Shown piece by piece: positions 1-7,658 of a stretch of 47,905 nucleotides of DNA. The DNA is from an uncultured Paracoccus sp. (GTDB taxonomy: Bacteria; Pseudomonadota; Alphaproteobacteria; Rhodobacterales; Rhodobacteraceae). The stretch's first letter is position 1. Every line of letters starts with the position of its first letter. The stretch is taken from contig NZ_CALMYP010000051.1 of assembly GCF_937873615.1 (NCBI RefSeq), positions 1 to 47,905 of the forward strand, given 5' to 3'. Both the position numbers and the translations under genes were made by a program. The notes under the pieces were generated by a model, which ran no database searches, had not been told where the DNA came from, and worked only from the letters and a program-made list of their open reading frames with translations.

Positions 1-233
1 GCCTGACGCTTGGTGCCGACGAACAGCACGCGGCCGCCCTTGGCGACGGTGTCGCGGATGACCTTCAGCGCCTGGTCCAGCATCGGGACGGTCTGGGTCA
101 GGTCGATGATGTGAATGCCGTTGCGGTCGCCATAGATGTACTGCGACATCCGCGGGTTCCAGCGCTGCGTCTGGTGACCGTAGTGAACGCCAGCTTCAAG
201 CAGCTGACGCATGGAGAAATCGGGAAGCGCCAT
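1..233 (-). CDS. rpsB: 30S ribosomal protein S2, N-terminal part
   Basis: This is the first 77 or so codons of ribosomal protein S2; the rest lies beyond the left edge. The reading frame starts [15 protein letters not shown], continues through the S2-typical H-x-T-x-R-W-N-P segment and [17 protein letters not shown], and ends with [12 protein letters not shown], all hallmarks of the family. Two ATGs lie six bases apart (239 and 233). An AAGGA at about 242-246 is only a base or so from the first and about 7 bases from the second, so the start at 233 is preferred. The product assembles into the 30S subunit. In most bacteria tsf follows rpsB; that would be off the edge here. The upstream region is a long structured leader. 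Confidence 0.95.
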   Translation of the reverse strand, partial: MALPDFSMRQLLEAGVHYGHQTQRWNPRMSQYIYGDRNGIHIIDLTQTVPMLDQALKVIRDTVAKGGRVLFVGTKRQ

Positions 234-240
234 GTCCATA

Positions 241-490
241 TCCTTTTCCGGTTTGCGCCTTGGCAGAGGATCTCAGGGTTGCCCCCAACCGGTGGACCTG
301 ACCGGGATGTCTCCCCGGAAGGCCCGCCTCTGCCTGTGAAGTGGCTCGCACATAGGAGCATTCGTCCCCCTTGGCAACCCCCCGGCACAAGCTGTTCCAT
401 ATCGTGCAGCGTTTCGCTGACATCAGCCGCCATTGCCGAGGTCGTCTTCTGTCCCCGCTCGCAATCGGCACGCCGTGTCCAGCGAGTATA
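241..490 (-). promoter_or_regulatory. rpsB promoter and structured 5' leader
   Basis: On the minus strand a good -10 box (TATACT, complement of 485-490) is followed by about 240 untranslated bases before rpsB. The leader can fold into a three-way junction. An 8-bp closing helix pairs complement 327-334 (GGCAGAGG) with complement 262-269 (CCTCTGCC). Inside it are a CCGGG/CCCGG hairpin (complement about 303-319) and a perfect GGTTG-GGGG-CAACC hairpin (complement 277-290). The S2 ribosome-binding site lies just downstream. S2 is known to autoregulate through its mRNA leader in several bacteria; that this leader does so is inference. The -35 box is weak. Confidence 0.5.
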
Positions 491-545
491 ATTGGGCCGT
501 CCCCGAATACCGTCCTGCGCGACAACAACCGCAAAGCCGAGAGCA

Positions 546-1595
546 TCACTCGCGGTGCAGCGCCGCCGTCGATTCGCGCACCACGAGCGAATAGTTGATC
601 TTTTGATGAAGAACCGGCGACTTCCCGGCCAGGATATCGACGAGACAGCGGCCTGCGCGCACCCAGATTTCGTTGGTCGGCATGTGGATCGTCGTCAGGC
701 TGGGGATCAGATGGCGGCTCCATTCCAGATCGTCGAAGCCCGCGACGGACAGATCCTGTGGAACGCGGATGCCCATCCGGATTGCAGCCAAAACCACGCC
801 ATAGGCAATGACATCATTGCCGCAGATGATCGCCGTCGGCCGGTCGTCCGCCTGCAAAAGCGCGCGTGCCGCATCGGCGGCGTCGCCCAATTGATAATCC
901 ACCTCGATCCGCCAGCGCTCCGGCGGAACACAGTCATGTTCGCGCAGGACCTCCAGGATGCCACGCAAGCGCGCCTGCGCACGGTCATTGTTCCTCTGAT
1001 GCGCGGCAACCACGGCGATCTTTCGATGCCCCAGACCTGCGATATAGGCCGCCAACTCGCGCCCTGCGGCAGCGTTATCGACGCCAACAGAAGGATATGG
1101 CTTGGTAGGCTCGTATACGCCGACATTGACGAAGGGGATTCGGTTGGTGCTGAGCATCTGCCTCAGATCGGGATGACGCTCGTCGCCGCGAAGGATCAGC
1201 GCGTCGATGCCACGCGCAATCAGGTTGCGGGCCTGTTGCAACTCGATATCGACGTCATACTCGTTGGTTGCCAGCAGCAGCAGATAGTCCTTCGTCGCGA
1301 GGTAACCCTGCAGCGCCTGCAATCCCTGCGCGAACATGGCGTTGTCGATTGTCGGCACGATTGCCCCGATCGTCCGTGTGCGCCGCGATGACAGGGCCCG
1401 TGCAGATGCATGAGGAATGTAACCGGTCTCTTTAATGATAGAGCTGATCTTCGTCCGCAATTCCGGGCCGACGGCTTCCGGCTTGTTCAGGAAGCGCGAC
1501 ACCGTTGCGGTCGAAACCCCCGCCTGACGGGCAATGTCGCGAATGCCTGTTGATCTTTTATTCGCTGACTTTCGCTGATTTCGGTCGTTATTCAT
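546..1595 (-). CDS. LacI-family transcriptional repressor
   Basis: About 349 residues, the usual length for LacI/GalR repressors. A helix-turn-helix lies near the N-terminus (IRDIARQAGVSTATVSRFLN), followed by the hinge segment ETGYIPHASARALSS and a periplasmic-binding-protein-like effector domain (GAIVPTIDNAMFAQG, ...VAGFDDLEWSRHLIPSLTTI). Start: ATG at 1595 with GAGG 5 bases upstream; a GTG at 1601 with GGAGG 7 bases upstream is equally possible. It is divergent from the sugar-catabolic operon, and the intergenic region has a perfect palindrome of LacI-operator type, so it most likely represses that operon until a sugar or sugar phosphate binds. The effector is not known. Confidence 0.93.
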   Translation of the reverse strand: MNNDRNQRKSANKRSTGIRDIARQAGVSTATVSRFLNKPEAVGPELRTKISSIIKETGYIPHASARALSSRRTRTIGAIVPTIDNAMFAQGLQALQGYLATKDYLLLLATNEYDVDIELQQARNLIARGIDALILRGDERHPDLRQMLSTNRIPFVNVGVYEPTKPYPSVGVDNAAAGRELAAYIAGLGHRKIAVVAAHQRNNDRAQARLRGILEVLREHDCVPPERWRIEVDYQLGDAADAARALLQADDRPTAIICGNDVIAYGVVLAAIRMGIRVPQDLSVAGFDDLEWSRHLIPSLTTIHMPTNEIWVRAGRCLVDILAGKSPVLHQKINYSLVVRESTAALHRE

Positions 1596-1673
1596 CTTCA
1601 CCTCGCCCCCTCCATCTAACCGGGAATGTCCCGCGCGAACAAGCGCGCGGCCATTCGGGCTGAAAGCAAGTCG

Positions 1674-1713
1674 TTGACACGGCTTCCTCCGGCATGATAT
1701 GTAACCGGTTACA
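1674..1713 (+). promoter_or_regulatory. Promoter and LacI-type operator of the sugar operon
   Basis: A perfect 14-bp palindrome TGTAACCGGTTACA (1700-1713) with the central CG typical of LacI/GalR operators lies 31 bases before the binding-protein start codon. Upstream is TTGACA (1674-1679), a consensus -35. With 18-bp spacing the -10 would be TATGTA (1698-1703), which lies inside the palindrome, so bound repressor would block the promoter directly. The neighbouring divergent LacI gene is the obvious candidate regulator. Confidence 0.8.
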
Positions 1714-1744
1714 CGCCCTGGGGAGAGGGTTGTGGGAGGGGGAA

Positions 1745-3040
1745 ATGAACATGAAACCTATGAAGCTCGCATGTCTGACGACGGCCTTGGTGACAACGCT
1801 GGCGATGGGCGCTACCGCGCAGGAATTCGATTGGAAAGCCCATTCGGGCGAAACGGTGACGTTTCTGGCAAACAGCAACCCGCTGGGGCAATTGCTGATC
1901 GACCATGCCGGCGAATTCAAGGAACTGACCGGCATCGACCTTGTCGTCGATGGCTATCAGGAACAACAGATGCGTCAGCGCCTGATGACGGTGATGAATG
2001 CGCGCAGCGACGAGGTCGACGTGTTCATGACCCTGCCATCGCGCGAGGGGATGCAATTCGCGGCCGCCGGCTGGTATGCGGATATTGCGCCCTACCTCAA
2101 GGATAATGTTGCCGCGGATTACGATCCGGGCGGCCTCAGCCCCGCCTTGATGGAGGCTGCGACCTTCGACGGCAAGGTGACCGGCGTTCCGCTGAACATC
2201 GAAGGACCGCTGCTTTATTACCGGACCGATATCTTCGCGGAATGCGGGCTGGAAGCGCCTTCGTCGCTGGAAGGTCTGCCCGAAGTGGCGGCAAAGCTGA
2301 AGGACTGCACCGATGCTACGCCTTTCGCGTCGCGCGGGCTGGCGGCGGCGACGCCCTATACCTTCGCGGGCTTCCTGCATAACATGGGCGGCCAATATAT
2401 CGTCGACGGCAAGTCTGCGATGTGCTCGGATGAAAGCAAGTCGGCGCTGACCCTCTATTCCGATCTGCTGAAGGAATACGGCCCGCCCGGTGTCATCAAC
2501 TACAGCTTCCAGCAGTTGACCGCACTCTTTCGCGCCGGTCGGGCGGCAATGTCCTTCCAGTCCTCGAACGAATTCGGGCCGATCATGGATGGCGGCGACC
2601 GCATGAACGATACCGGCATCATCCCGCTGCCGCCGGGGCCGGGCGGGTCGCATCCGACCGTGATCGGCTGGTCGCTGGCGATCTCGGCACATTCCGGCAA
2701 CCCGGATGCCGCCTGGTATTTCCTGCAATGGGCATCGAGCCCCGAGATGCAGGCCAAGTTCGCACTGGCAGGGATCGCACCGCCGCGTGCCGCAGTCGCG
2801 GAATCCGATGAATACAAGGCCTGGCTGAGCGAAAGCCCGGTGCGCCAGCAATGGCAGGAAGCACTGACCGTATTGGCCGATACCGGCACGTCCGAAATCG
2901 GCTATCCGATCATTTCCAACCCGGAATCGCGCCAGTATATCGGCCAGGCGGTGGGTGATCTGCTGCTTGGGACGGTAAGCGTCGACGAGGCCTGCGCCAC
3001 CGCAGACGCCGCCCTGAACGAGCTGATCGCCCGCGACTGA
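1745..3040 (+). CDS. ABC transporter sugar-binding protein (family 1)
   Basis: A 431-residue periplasmic solute-binding protein of the MalE/UgpB-like family. The N-terminus has a Sec signal peptide (MKLACLTTALVTTLAMGATAQ, cleavage expected near ATA-QEF), followed by TVTFLANSNPLG, a central GVPLNIEGPLLYYRTDIF segment and FRAGRAAMSFQSSNEFGPI, typical of this fold. Start at 1745 is chosen because GGGAGGGGG lies about 6 bases upstream; an ATG at 1751 is the alternative. It is the first gene of the operon and delivers the substrate to the two permeases at 3871 and 4742. The ligand cannot be read from sequence; the downstream enzymes point to a sugar, polyol or modified sugar. Confidence 0.9.
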   Translation: MNMKPMKLACLTTALVTTLAMGATAQEFDWKAHSGETVTFLANSNPLGQLLIDHAGEFKELTGIDLVVDGYQEQQMRQRLMTVMNARSDEVDVFMTLPSREGMQFAAAGWYADIAPYLKDNVAADYDPGGLSPALMEAATFDGKVTGVPLNIEGPLLYYRTDIFAECGLEAPSSLEGLPEVAAKLKDCTDATPFASRGLAAATPYTFAGFLHNMGGQYIVDGKSAMCSDESKSALTLYSDLLKEYGPPGVINYSFQQLTALFRAGRAAMSFQSSNEFGPIMDGGDRMNDTGIIPLPPGPGGSHPTVIGWSLAISAHSGNPDAAWYFLQWASSPEMQAKFALAGIAPPRAAVAESDEYKAWLSESPVRQQWQEALTVLADTGTSEIGYPIISNPESRQYIGQAVGDLLLGTVSVDEACATADAALNELIARD

Positions 3041-3061
3041 TCGCGGCCCAAGACGCTTTGT

Positions 3062-3087
3062 GGACCGGCTGCGCTTGCCGCCGGTCC
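3062..3087 (+). promoter_or_regulatory. Intergenic mRNA hairpin after the binding-protein gene
   Basis: A perfect 8-bp stem (GGACCGGC at 3062-3069 with GCCGGTCC at 3080-3087) with a 10-base loop sits 22 bases after the binding-protein stop codon. It has no T-tract, so it is unlikely to terminate fully. Hairpins at this place are known to protect the upstream mRNA and so give excess binding protein over permease, as between malE and malF; that role here is inferred. Confidence 0.5.
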
Positions 3088-3118
3088 GGCCTGACGGTCC
3101 CTGATCGCGAGAACGCCC

Positions 3119-3856
3119 GTGTCATCTGCTTCCTTCAGCTTGCCGCAACCTTTCCATGCCGTCGTCATCGGCGGAACCGGTGGGATCGGCGCGGCCATTG
3201 TCGAGGAATTTCTCAATCTGGGTGCAAGCGTCACGGCGACCGGCGCGACCGATGCCGAAATCCACAACTGTCGCCAGGATCCGCGTTCGGAACTGACGCT
3301 TGAGCGGCTCGATGTGACCGACGATGGCATGGTTCGCGATTTCGCAGCCGGGGTGACTCATGTCGATGCATTGGTCAACGCCGCCGGCATCCTGCGCCGG
3401 GACGCCGAATACGAGATCGAGGTGTTCCAGCAGGTTCTCGATATCAACCTGACCGGCACCATGCGCTGCTGCCTGGCCTTTCGCGACCGGCTTGCCGCAA
3501 GCCGGGGGAGCATCGTCAATATCGCGTCGATGAACGCTTTCGCCGCCCTACCCCGGCTGCCGGCCTATTGCGCGTCGAAAGGCGGGGTGGTGATGCTGAC
3601 ACGGTCGCTGGCCCATGCCTGGGCGGATGACGGTATCCGCGTCAACGCGGTCGCCCCCGGCTACATCGAGACACCGCTGAATGCCGAAGGGCGCAAGGAT
3701 CGCGCACATTACGAACGCATCGCCAGCCGCACCGCCTTGGGCCGCTGGGGCCAGCCCGAAGAGGTTTCGGCCACCGTTGCCTATCTGTGTATGCCTGCCG
3801 CCCGCTACATCACCGGAAGCGTGGCCACGGTCGATGGCGGCTTCCTGGCCGGCTGA
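3119..3856 (+). CDS. SDR-family NAD(P)-dependent oxidoreductase
   Basis: 245 residues, the classical short-chain dehydrogenase size. The nucleotide-binding motif is GGTGGIG near residue 19, the NAAG motif lies in VDALVNAAGIL, the catalytic Ser is in NIASM, and Tyr-x3-Lys is in AYCASKGG. The C-terminal RVNAVAPGYIETPL and ITGSVATVDGGF segments are also typical. GTG start at 3119 has only a weak upstream purine stretch; no better start is visible. Lying between the transporter genes, it probably oxidises or reduces a hydroxyl or keto group of the imported compound. A second dehydrogenase of another fold is in the same operon (5572). Confidence 0.9.
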   Translation: MSSASFSLPQPFHAVVIGGTGGIGAAIVEEFLNLGASVTATGATDAEIHNCRQDPRSELTLERLDVTDDGMVRDFAAGVTHVDALVNAAGILRRDAEYEIEVFQQVLDINLTGTMRCCLAFRDRLAASRGSIVNIASMNAFAALPRLPAYCASKGGVVMLTRSLAHAWADDGIRVNAVAPGYIETPLNAEGRKDRAHYERIASRTALGRWGQPEEVSATVAYLCMPAARYITGSVATVDGGFLAG

Positions 3857-3870
3857 GAAAGGGGAAGGTC

Positions 3871-4740
3871 ATGAGGGTCAATGACGAACATCGCGGTCAG
3901 ATGGCGGCAATGTCGATGCCGGCGCTGATCTTTACCGTGGGGATGATCGCCTTTCCCTTCATCTATACGATCTGGATGAGCTTTCAGCTTTACTCCTCGA
4001 CCGGGCAGATCACCGGTTCCGGCATCGGCAACTATCAGCGGATGGTTGGCGATGACGAATTCTGGAACGGCATCTGGATCACCTTCTATCTGTATTTCCT
4101 GTCGCTGGCACTGCAACTCGTGCTTGGGACGGGGCTTGCCATGCTGCTGTTCCGCGCCAAACGGCTGCCGGGGATCGTGAGGTCGCTGTTCATCTCGCCC
4201 TTCATGATGCCGCCGGTGGTGGCGGGGATGATGTGGCTGGTGATCCTCGATCCATCGCTGGGGGCCGCGAACTGGATTCTGACATCGCTGGGGCTGCCGG
4301 CCTCTGCCTGGCTGGCCTCGCCGGTCTGGGTGGTGCCGACGCTGGCAATGATCGATACATGGCAATGGACGCCCTATGTGGCGCTGATCGTGCTGGGCGG
4401 GCTGCAATCGTTGCCCCCCTCCGTCTATGAGGCGGCCGAGATCGACGGCGCCTCTCGACGGGCGGTGTTCTGGCGTATCACCCTGCCCCTGCTGCTGCCA
4501 ACGCTGGTCACGGCGATGGTGCTGCGCTCGGTCGATCTGCTGCGCTTCTTCGACCTGATCTACATCACCACGCAGGGCGGGCCGTCGAACCACTCGATGA
4601 CGCTGAACATCTACGGGTTCCGCACCGGGTTCGAGTTCTTCCGTCTGGGCTATGCCAGCGCGCTGATGGTGACGCTGTCGGTGATCGTCCTGGGCGCGGT
4701 GATCGCCCTCAATCGGCTGCGCGCCGCGGTGGAGTGGTAA
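3871..4740 (+). CDS. ABC sugar transporter permease (MalF/UgpA type)
   Basis: 289 residues with six predicted membrane segments, the first at FTVGMIAFPFIYTIWMSF. The permease EAA loop is present as YEAAEIDGASRRAVFWRITLP, which docks the ATPase. Start at 3871 is chosen because GGGGAAGG lies just upstream (3861-3868) and the preceding frame overlaps the SDR gene. It forms a heterodimer in the inner membrane with the permease at 4742. The stop codon and the next start codon are one base apart. Confidence 0.92.
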   Translation: MRVNDEHRGQMAAMSMPALIFTVGMIAFPFIYTIWMSFQLYSSTGQITGSGIGNYQRMVGDDEFWNGIWITFYLYFLSLALQLVLGTGLAMLLFRAKRLPGIVRSLFISPFMMPPVVAGMMWLVILDPSLGAANWILTSLGLPASAWLASPVWVVPTLAMIDTWQWTPYVALIVLGGLQSLPPSVYEAAEIDGASRRAVFWRITLPLLLPTLVTAMVLRSVDLLRFFDLIYITTQGGPSNHSMTLNIYGFRTGFEFFRLGYASALMVTLSVIVLGAVIALNRLRAAVEW

Positions 4741-4741
4741 G

Positions 4742-5569
4742 ATGTCGATGAAACCATCCGATTCCCGCCTGCTCGACTGGGTTAATGTGGTGCTGCTGGT
4801 GCTGGCGGGCGTGCTGGTCATGACGCCGACCGCTTGGATGATCCTGTCATCCTTCAAGCCGTCCTTCGAAGTCACCGCCTATCCGCCGACGCTGATCTTC
4901 GATCCCACGGTCGAGAATTACGTCACCCTGACCGAACAGACGCCCTTCCTGCGCTATACGATGAACTCGATCATCGTCACCACGGGCTCGACCCTGCTGG
5001 GGCTGCTGCTTGGCACGCCCGCGGCCTTTGTCGCCTCCTGGACGCGGATTACCTGGCCCGCCGTGGTTGCCCTGATGGCACGGATGGCGCCGGGGACGCT
5101 GTTCCTGCTGCCCTGGTATGTGATGTTCCGTCAGGTTGACATGATCGGCAGCTATTGGGCGCTGATCCTGACCCATGCCGTCATCACCCTGCCAATCGTG
5201 ACCTGGGTTCTGCTGCCCTATTTCGACAATATCCCGCGCTCGATCTTCGAGGCGGCGCAGGTCGATGGTTGCTCGCCCTTCCGCATCTTCCGGCGCATCG
5301 CGCTGCCGCTGGTGTCGGCCGGACTGGCGGTGGCGGCGATCCTGGCCTTCGTATTCTCGTGGAACTTCTTCCTCTTCTCGCTGGTGCTGAGCAATTCGCA
5401 GTCGAAGACGCTGATCGCGGCATCCTTCAACTTCATCGGCGAGGGTTCGACCAATTGGGGCGGGCTGATGGCGGCAGCGACCATCATCGCGCTACCGCCC
5501 CTGATCCTGGCCGCAGTGGTGCAGCGCTGGCTGATTTCCGGCCTGACCCTCGGCGCCGTGAAAGGATGA
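4742..5569 (+). CDS. ABC sugar transporter permease (MalG/UgpE type)
   Basis: 275 residues, the standard length for MalG-type permeases. The N-terminal segment VVLLVLAGVLVMTPTAWMIL and the PTLIFDPTVENYVTL stretch are typical, and the EAA loop reads FEAAQVDGCSPFRIFRRIALP. It is the second inner-membrane half of the importer. The reading frame overlaps the next ATG by four bases (ATGA at 5566), but the better-spaced start of the next gene is 5572. Confidence 0.92.
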   Translation: MSMKPSDSRLLDWVNVVLLVLAGVLVMTPTAWMILSSFKPSFEVTAYPPTLIFDPTVENYVTLTEQTPFLRYTMNSIIVTTGSTLLGLLLGTPAAFVASWTRITWPAVVALMARMAPGTLFLLPWYVMFRQVDMIGSYWALILTHAVITLPIVTWVLLPYFDNIPRSIFEAAQVDGCSPFRIFRRIALPLVSAGLAVAAILAFVFSWNFFLFSLVLSNSQSKTLIAASFNFIGEGSTNWGGLMAAATIIALPPLILAAVVQRWLISGLTLGAVKG

Positions 5570-5571
5570 GC

Positions 5572-6573
5572 ATGTCGCAGAATATCGCCATGATGGAAGC
5601 CGCCGATTTTCGCGGTAACGACCGGATCGAAATCATCCGCCTGGAGCGCCCTGACCCGGCACAGGGAGAGGTCCTGTTGCGTGTCGCATCCACCGCTTTA
5701 TGCGGGTCGGACTTCAAGCTGTGGCATGGCGGGGCCGAGCATGTCGCCGGCCATGAAATCGCCGGCCATGTTCAGGCGCCCGGCCACCCGCTGGATGGGC
5801 AACTATGTGCGGTCTATATCCCGCTTCATTGTGGAACCTGCCCCGCTTGCGAGGCCGGCGACACGCAAAGCTGCCTGACGGTATCGTCGCTGATCGGCTG
5901 GAACCGCGATGGCGGTTATGCCGAATATCTGTGTGTGCCCGAAAACTGCCTGTTGCCAGTGCCGGACGATATAGATGCCCGGCTTGCGCCGCTGCTGCTG
6001 GACACGATAGGCACCTCGGCCCATGCCCTGCGCGAGGCGGCACGGCACTTGCGGGCGCAAGCGCCCTCGGTTCTTGTGACGGGGGCGGGACCGGTCGGGC
6101 TGGGCGTGGTCCTGGCGGCACAGGCATTGGGCTATGTGCATATAGACGTAGCCGAACCCAACCCGGCGCGGGCGGCAATCGCTGCCGATTTCGGCGCCAG
6201 TATCGTGCCCGTAGGCAGCCATGACAAACGCTATGACCTGATCGTCGAATGTTCCGGCAACCATGCCGCGCGCGATCTTGCCATCCATCTGGTCCTGCCG
6301 AAGGGCGTGATCGTGCTGGTCGGCGAAAACGCCGCGCCCTGGACCATCACCGAGGATAAGGTTTTCCGTCGCAAGGATTTCGCGCTGCTGCGCACCTTCT
6401 ATTTTCCGAAAGGCGATTTCGCCGCGAATGTCGAATTGCTGCGTGCCAATCGTGATCGCTATGCCCGGTTGGTAGACGATGCCTTCCCCTTGGCCGATCT
6501 GCCCCGGAAATTCGCCGATTTCGCCGCCGGAAAATCCATAAAACCCGTCCTGTCCTTCGAAGGAGACCGCTGA
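5572..6573 (+). CDS. Zinc-dependent MDR alcohol/polyol dehydrogenase
   Basis: 333 residues of the medium-chain dehydrogenase superfamily. The catalytic zinc ligands are Cys44 (CGSD) and His61-Glu62 (AGHE). The structural zinc lobe has Cys87, 90, 93 and 101 (CGTCPACEAGDTQSC), and the Rossmann motif is GAGPVGLG. Such enzymes typically oxidise secondary alcohols of polyols or sugars (sorbitol, threonine or galactitol dehydrogenase types). Start at 5572 has AAGGA about 6 bases upstream; an in-frame ATG at 5566 is too close to it. With the SDR it gives the operon two independent dehydrogenases, which suggests a two-step oxidation or an epimerisation through a keto intermediate. Confidence 0.88.
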   Translation: MSQNIAMMEAADFRGNDRIEIIRLERPDPAQGEVLLRVASTALCGSDFKLWHGGAEHVAGHEIAGHVQAPGHPLDGQLCAVYIPLHCGTCPACEAGDTQSCLTVSSLIGWNRDGGYAEYLCVPENCLLPVPDDIDARLAPLLLDTIGTSAHALREAARHLRAQAPSVLVTGAGPVGLGVVLAAQALGYVHIDVAEPNPARAAIAADFGASIVPVGSHDKRYDLIVECSGNHAARDLAIHLVLPKGVIVLVGENAAPWTITEDKVFRRKDFALLRTFYFPKGDFAANVELLRANRDRYARLVDDAFPLADLPRKFADFAAGKSIKPVLSFEGDR

Positions 6574-7658
6574 TGGCCTCGATCACCATGCGCAACCTGG
6601 TCAAGAAATACGGCGCCGTCACGGTCATCCCCGATCTCAATCTGGAAATCGCGGATGAGGAATTCATCGTTCTGGTCGGTCCCTCGGGCTGCGGAAAATC
6701 GACGCTTCTGCGCGTGCTGGCCGGGCTTGAGGCCATCGACGGCGGCGATCTGATGATCGGAGAGACACGGGTGAACGATGTCCCGGCCGCACGGCGCGAC
6801 ATCGCCATGGTGTTTCAGGACTACGCGCTTTATCCGCATATGACCGTGCGCCAGAACATGACCTTCGCGCTAGAGATGCGCGGCATGACCGCCGCCGAGA
6901 TCCAGCCAAAGGTAGAGGAAGCGGCGCGGCTTCTCGATATCCTCCCCTATCTCGACCGTCGTCCCAAGGCCCTGTCGGGCGGTCAGCGCCAGCGAGTCGC
7001 CATGGGCCGCGCCATCGTGCGTGATCCGCAGGTCTTCCTGTTCGACGAACCCTTGTCGAATCTCGATGCGAAGCTGCGCGGCCAGGTCCGGGCCGAGATC
7101 AAGACGCTGTCCAAGAAGCTGAAGACGACCATGGTCTTCGTCACCCATGATCAGGTCGAGGCGATGACAATGGCCGACCGGATCGTGGTGATGAAATCGG
7201 GCATCATCCAGCAGGTCGGCAGCCCCGAGGAGGTCTACGAGAACCCGCGCAACCTCTTCGTGGCCAGCTTCATCGGTGCACCTTCGATGAATTTCCTGCC
7301 GGCGCGGATCGAGGGCGACGAGATCGTTCTGGCCGACGACAGCCGTTTGCCGACCGCGCTGATGGCCGAGGCGGCCTCTGGCACGGGCGAAGTCATTCTC
7401 GGTATCCGGCCAGAGCATTTCGAACTTGTCGCCGAAGGCCAGGGCCTCGCCGCAGATATCGACCTTGTCGAACCGCTCGGCTCGGACACGCTCGTCCATG
7501 CCCGCGCTGCCGGACAGGAAATCATCGCCCGGGTCTCGCCCGACCTGCGTCCCCGGGCAGGCCAGCGGCTATGGCTGTCGCCGGTCGCTGGCAAGGCACA
7601 TCTTTTCGATCCCGTGACCGAGGAACGGATCAATTCTCAACTTAGGCAAAACGCATGA
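6573..7658 (+). CDS. ABC sugar transporter ATPase (MalK/UgpC family)
   Basis: 361 residues. Walker A is GPSGCGKST (residues 36-44), the Q-loop is VFQDYALYPHMTV, the signature is LSGGQRQRVAMGRA, Walker B is VFLFDEPLSNLDAKLR, and the H-loop is FVTHDQVEAM. The C-terminal TOBE/regulatory domain (GIRPEHFEL) marks the MalK/UgpC class that serves sugar importers. The start overlaps the previous stop (TGATG). It powers the importer formed by the products of 1745, 3871 and 4742, completing a full ABC system inside one operon. Confidence 0.95.
   Translation: MASITMRNLVKKYGAVTVIPDLNLEIADEEFIVLVGPSGCGKSTLLRVLAGLEAIDGGDLMIGETRVNDVPAARRDIAMVFQDYALYPHMTVRQNMTFALEMRGMTAAEIQPKVEEAARLLDILPYLDRRPKALSGGQRQRVAMGRAIVRDPQVFLFDEPLSNLDAKLRGQVRAEIKTLSKKLKTTMVFVTHDQVEAMTMADRIVVMKSGIIQQVGSPEEVYENPRNLFVASFIGAPSMNFLPARIEGDEIVLADDSRLPTALMAEAASGTGEVILGIRPEHFELVAEGQGLAADIDLVEPLGSDTLVHARAAGQEIIARVSPDLRPRAGQRLWLSPVAGKAHLFDPVTEERINSQLRQNA

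Noticed and set aside
546-723. Other long frames antisense to lacI and rpsB leader
   Set aside because: High-GC shadow frames without family motifs.
1418-1427. TGTAACCGGT inside the lacI gene, matching ten bases of the operator
   Set aside because: It encodes the conserved Thr-Gly-Tyr of the LacI hinge region and lacks the second half of the palindrome; probably coincidence.
5155-5571. Upstream extension of the zinc dehydrogenase frame
   Set aside because: It lies within the second permease gene in another frame and has no family similarity; ATG 5572 has a proper ribosome-binding site.
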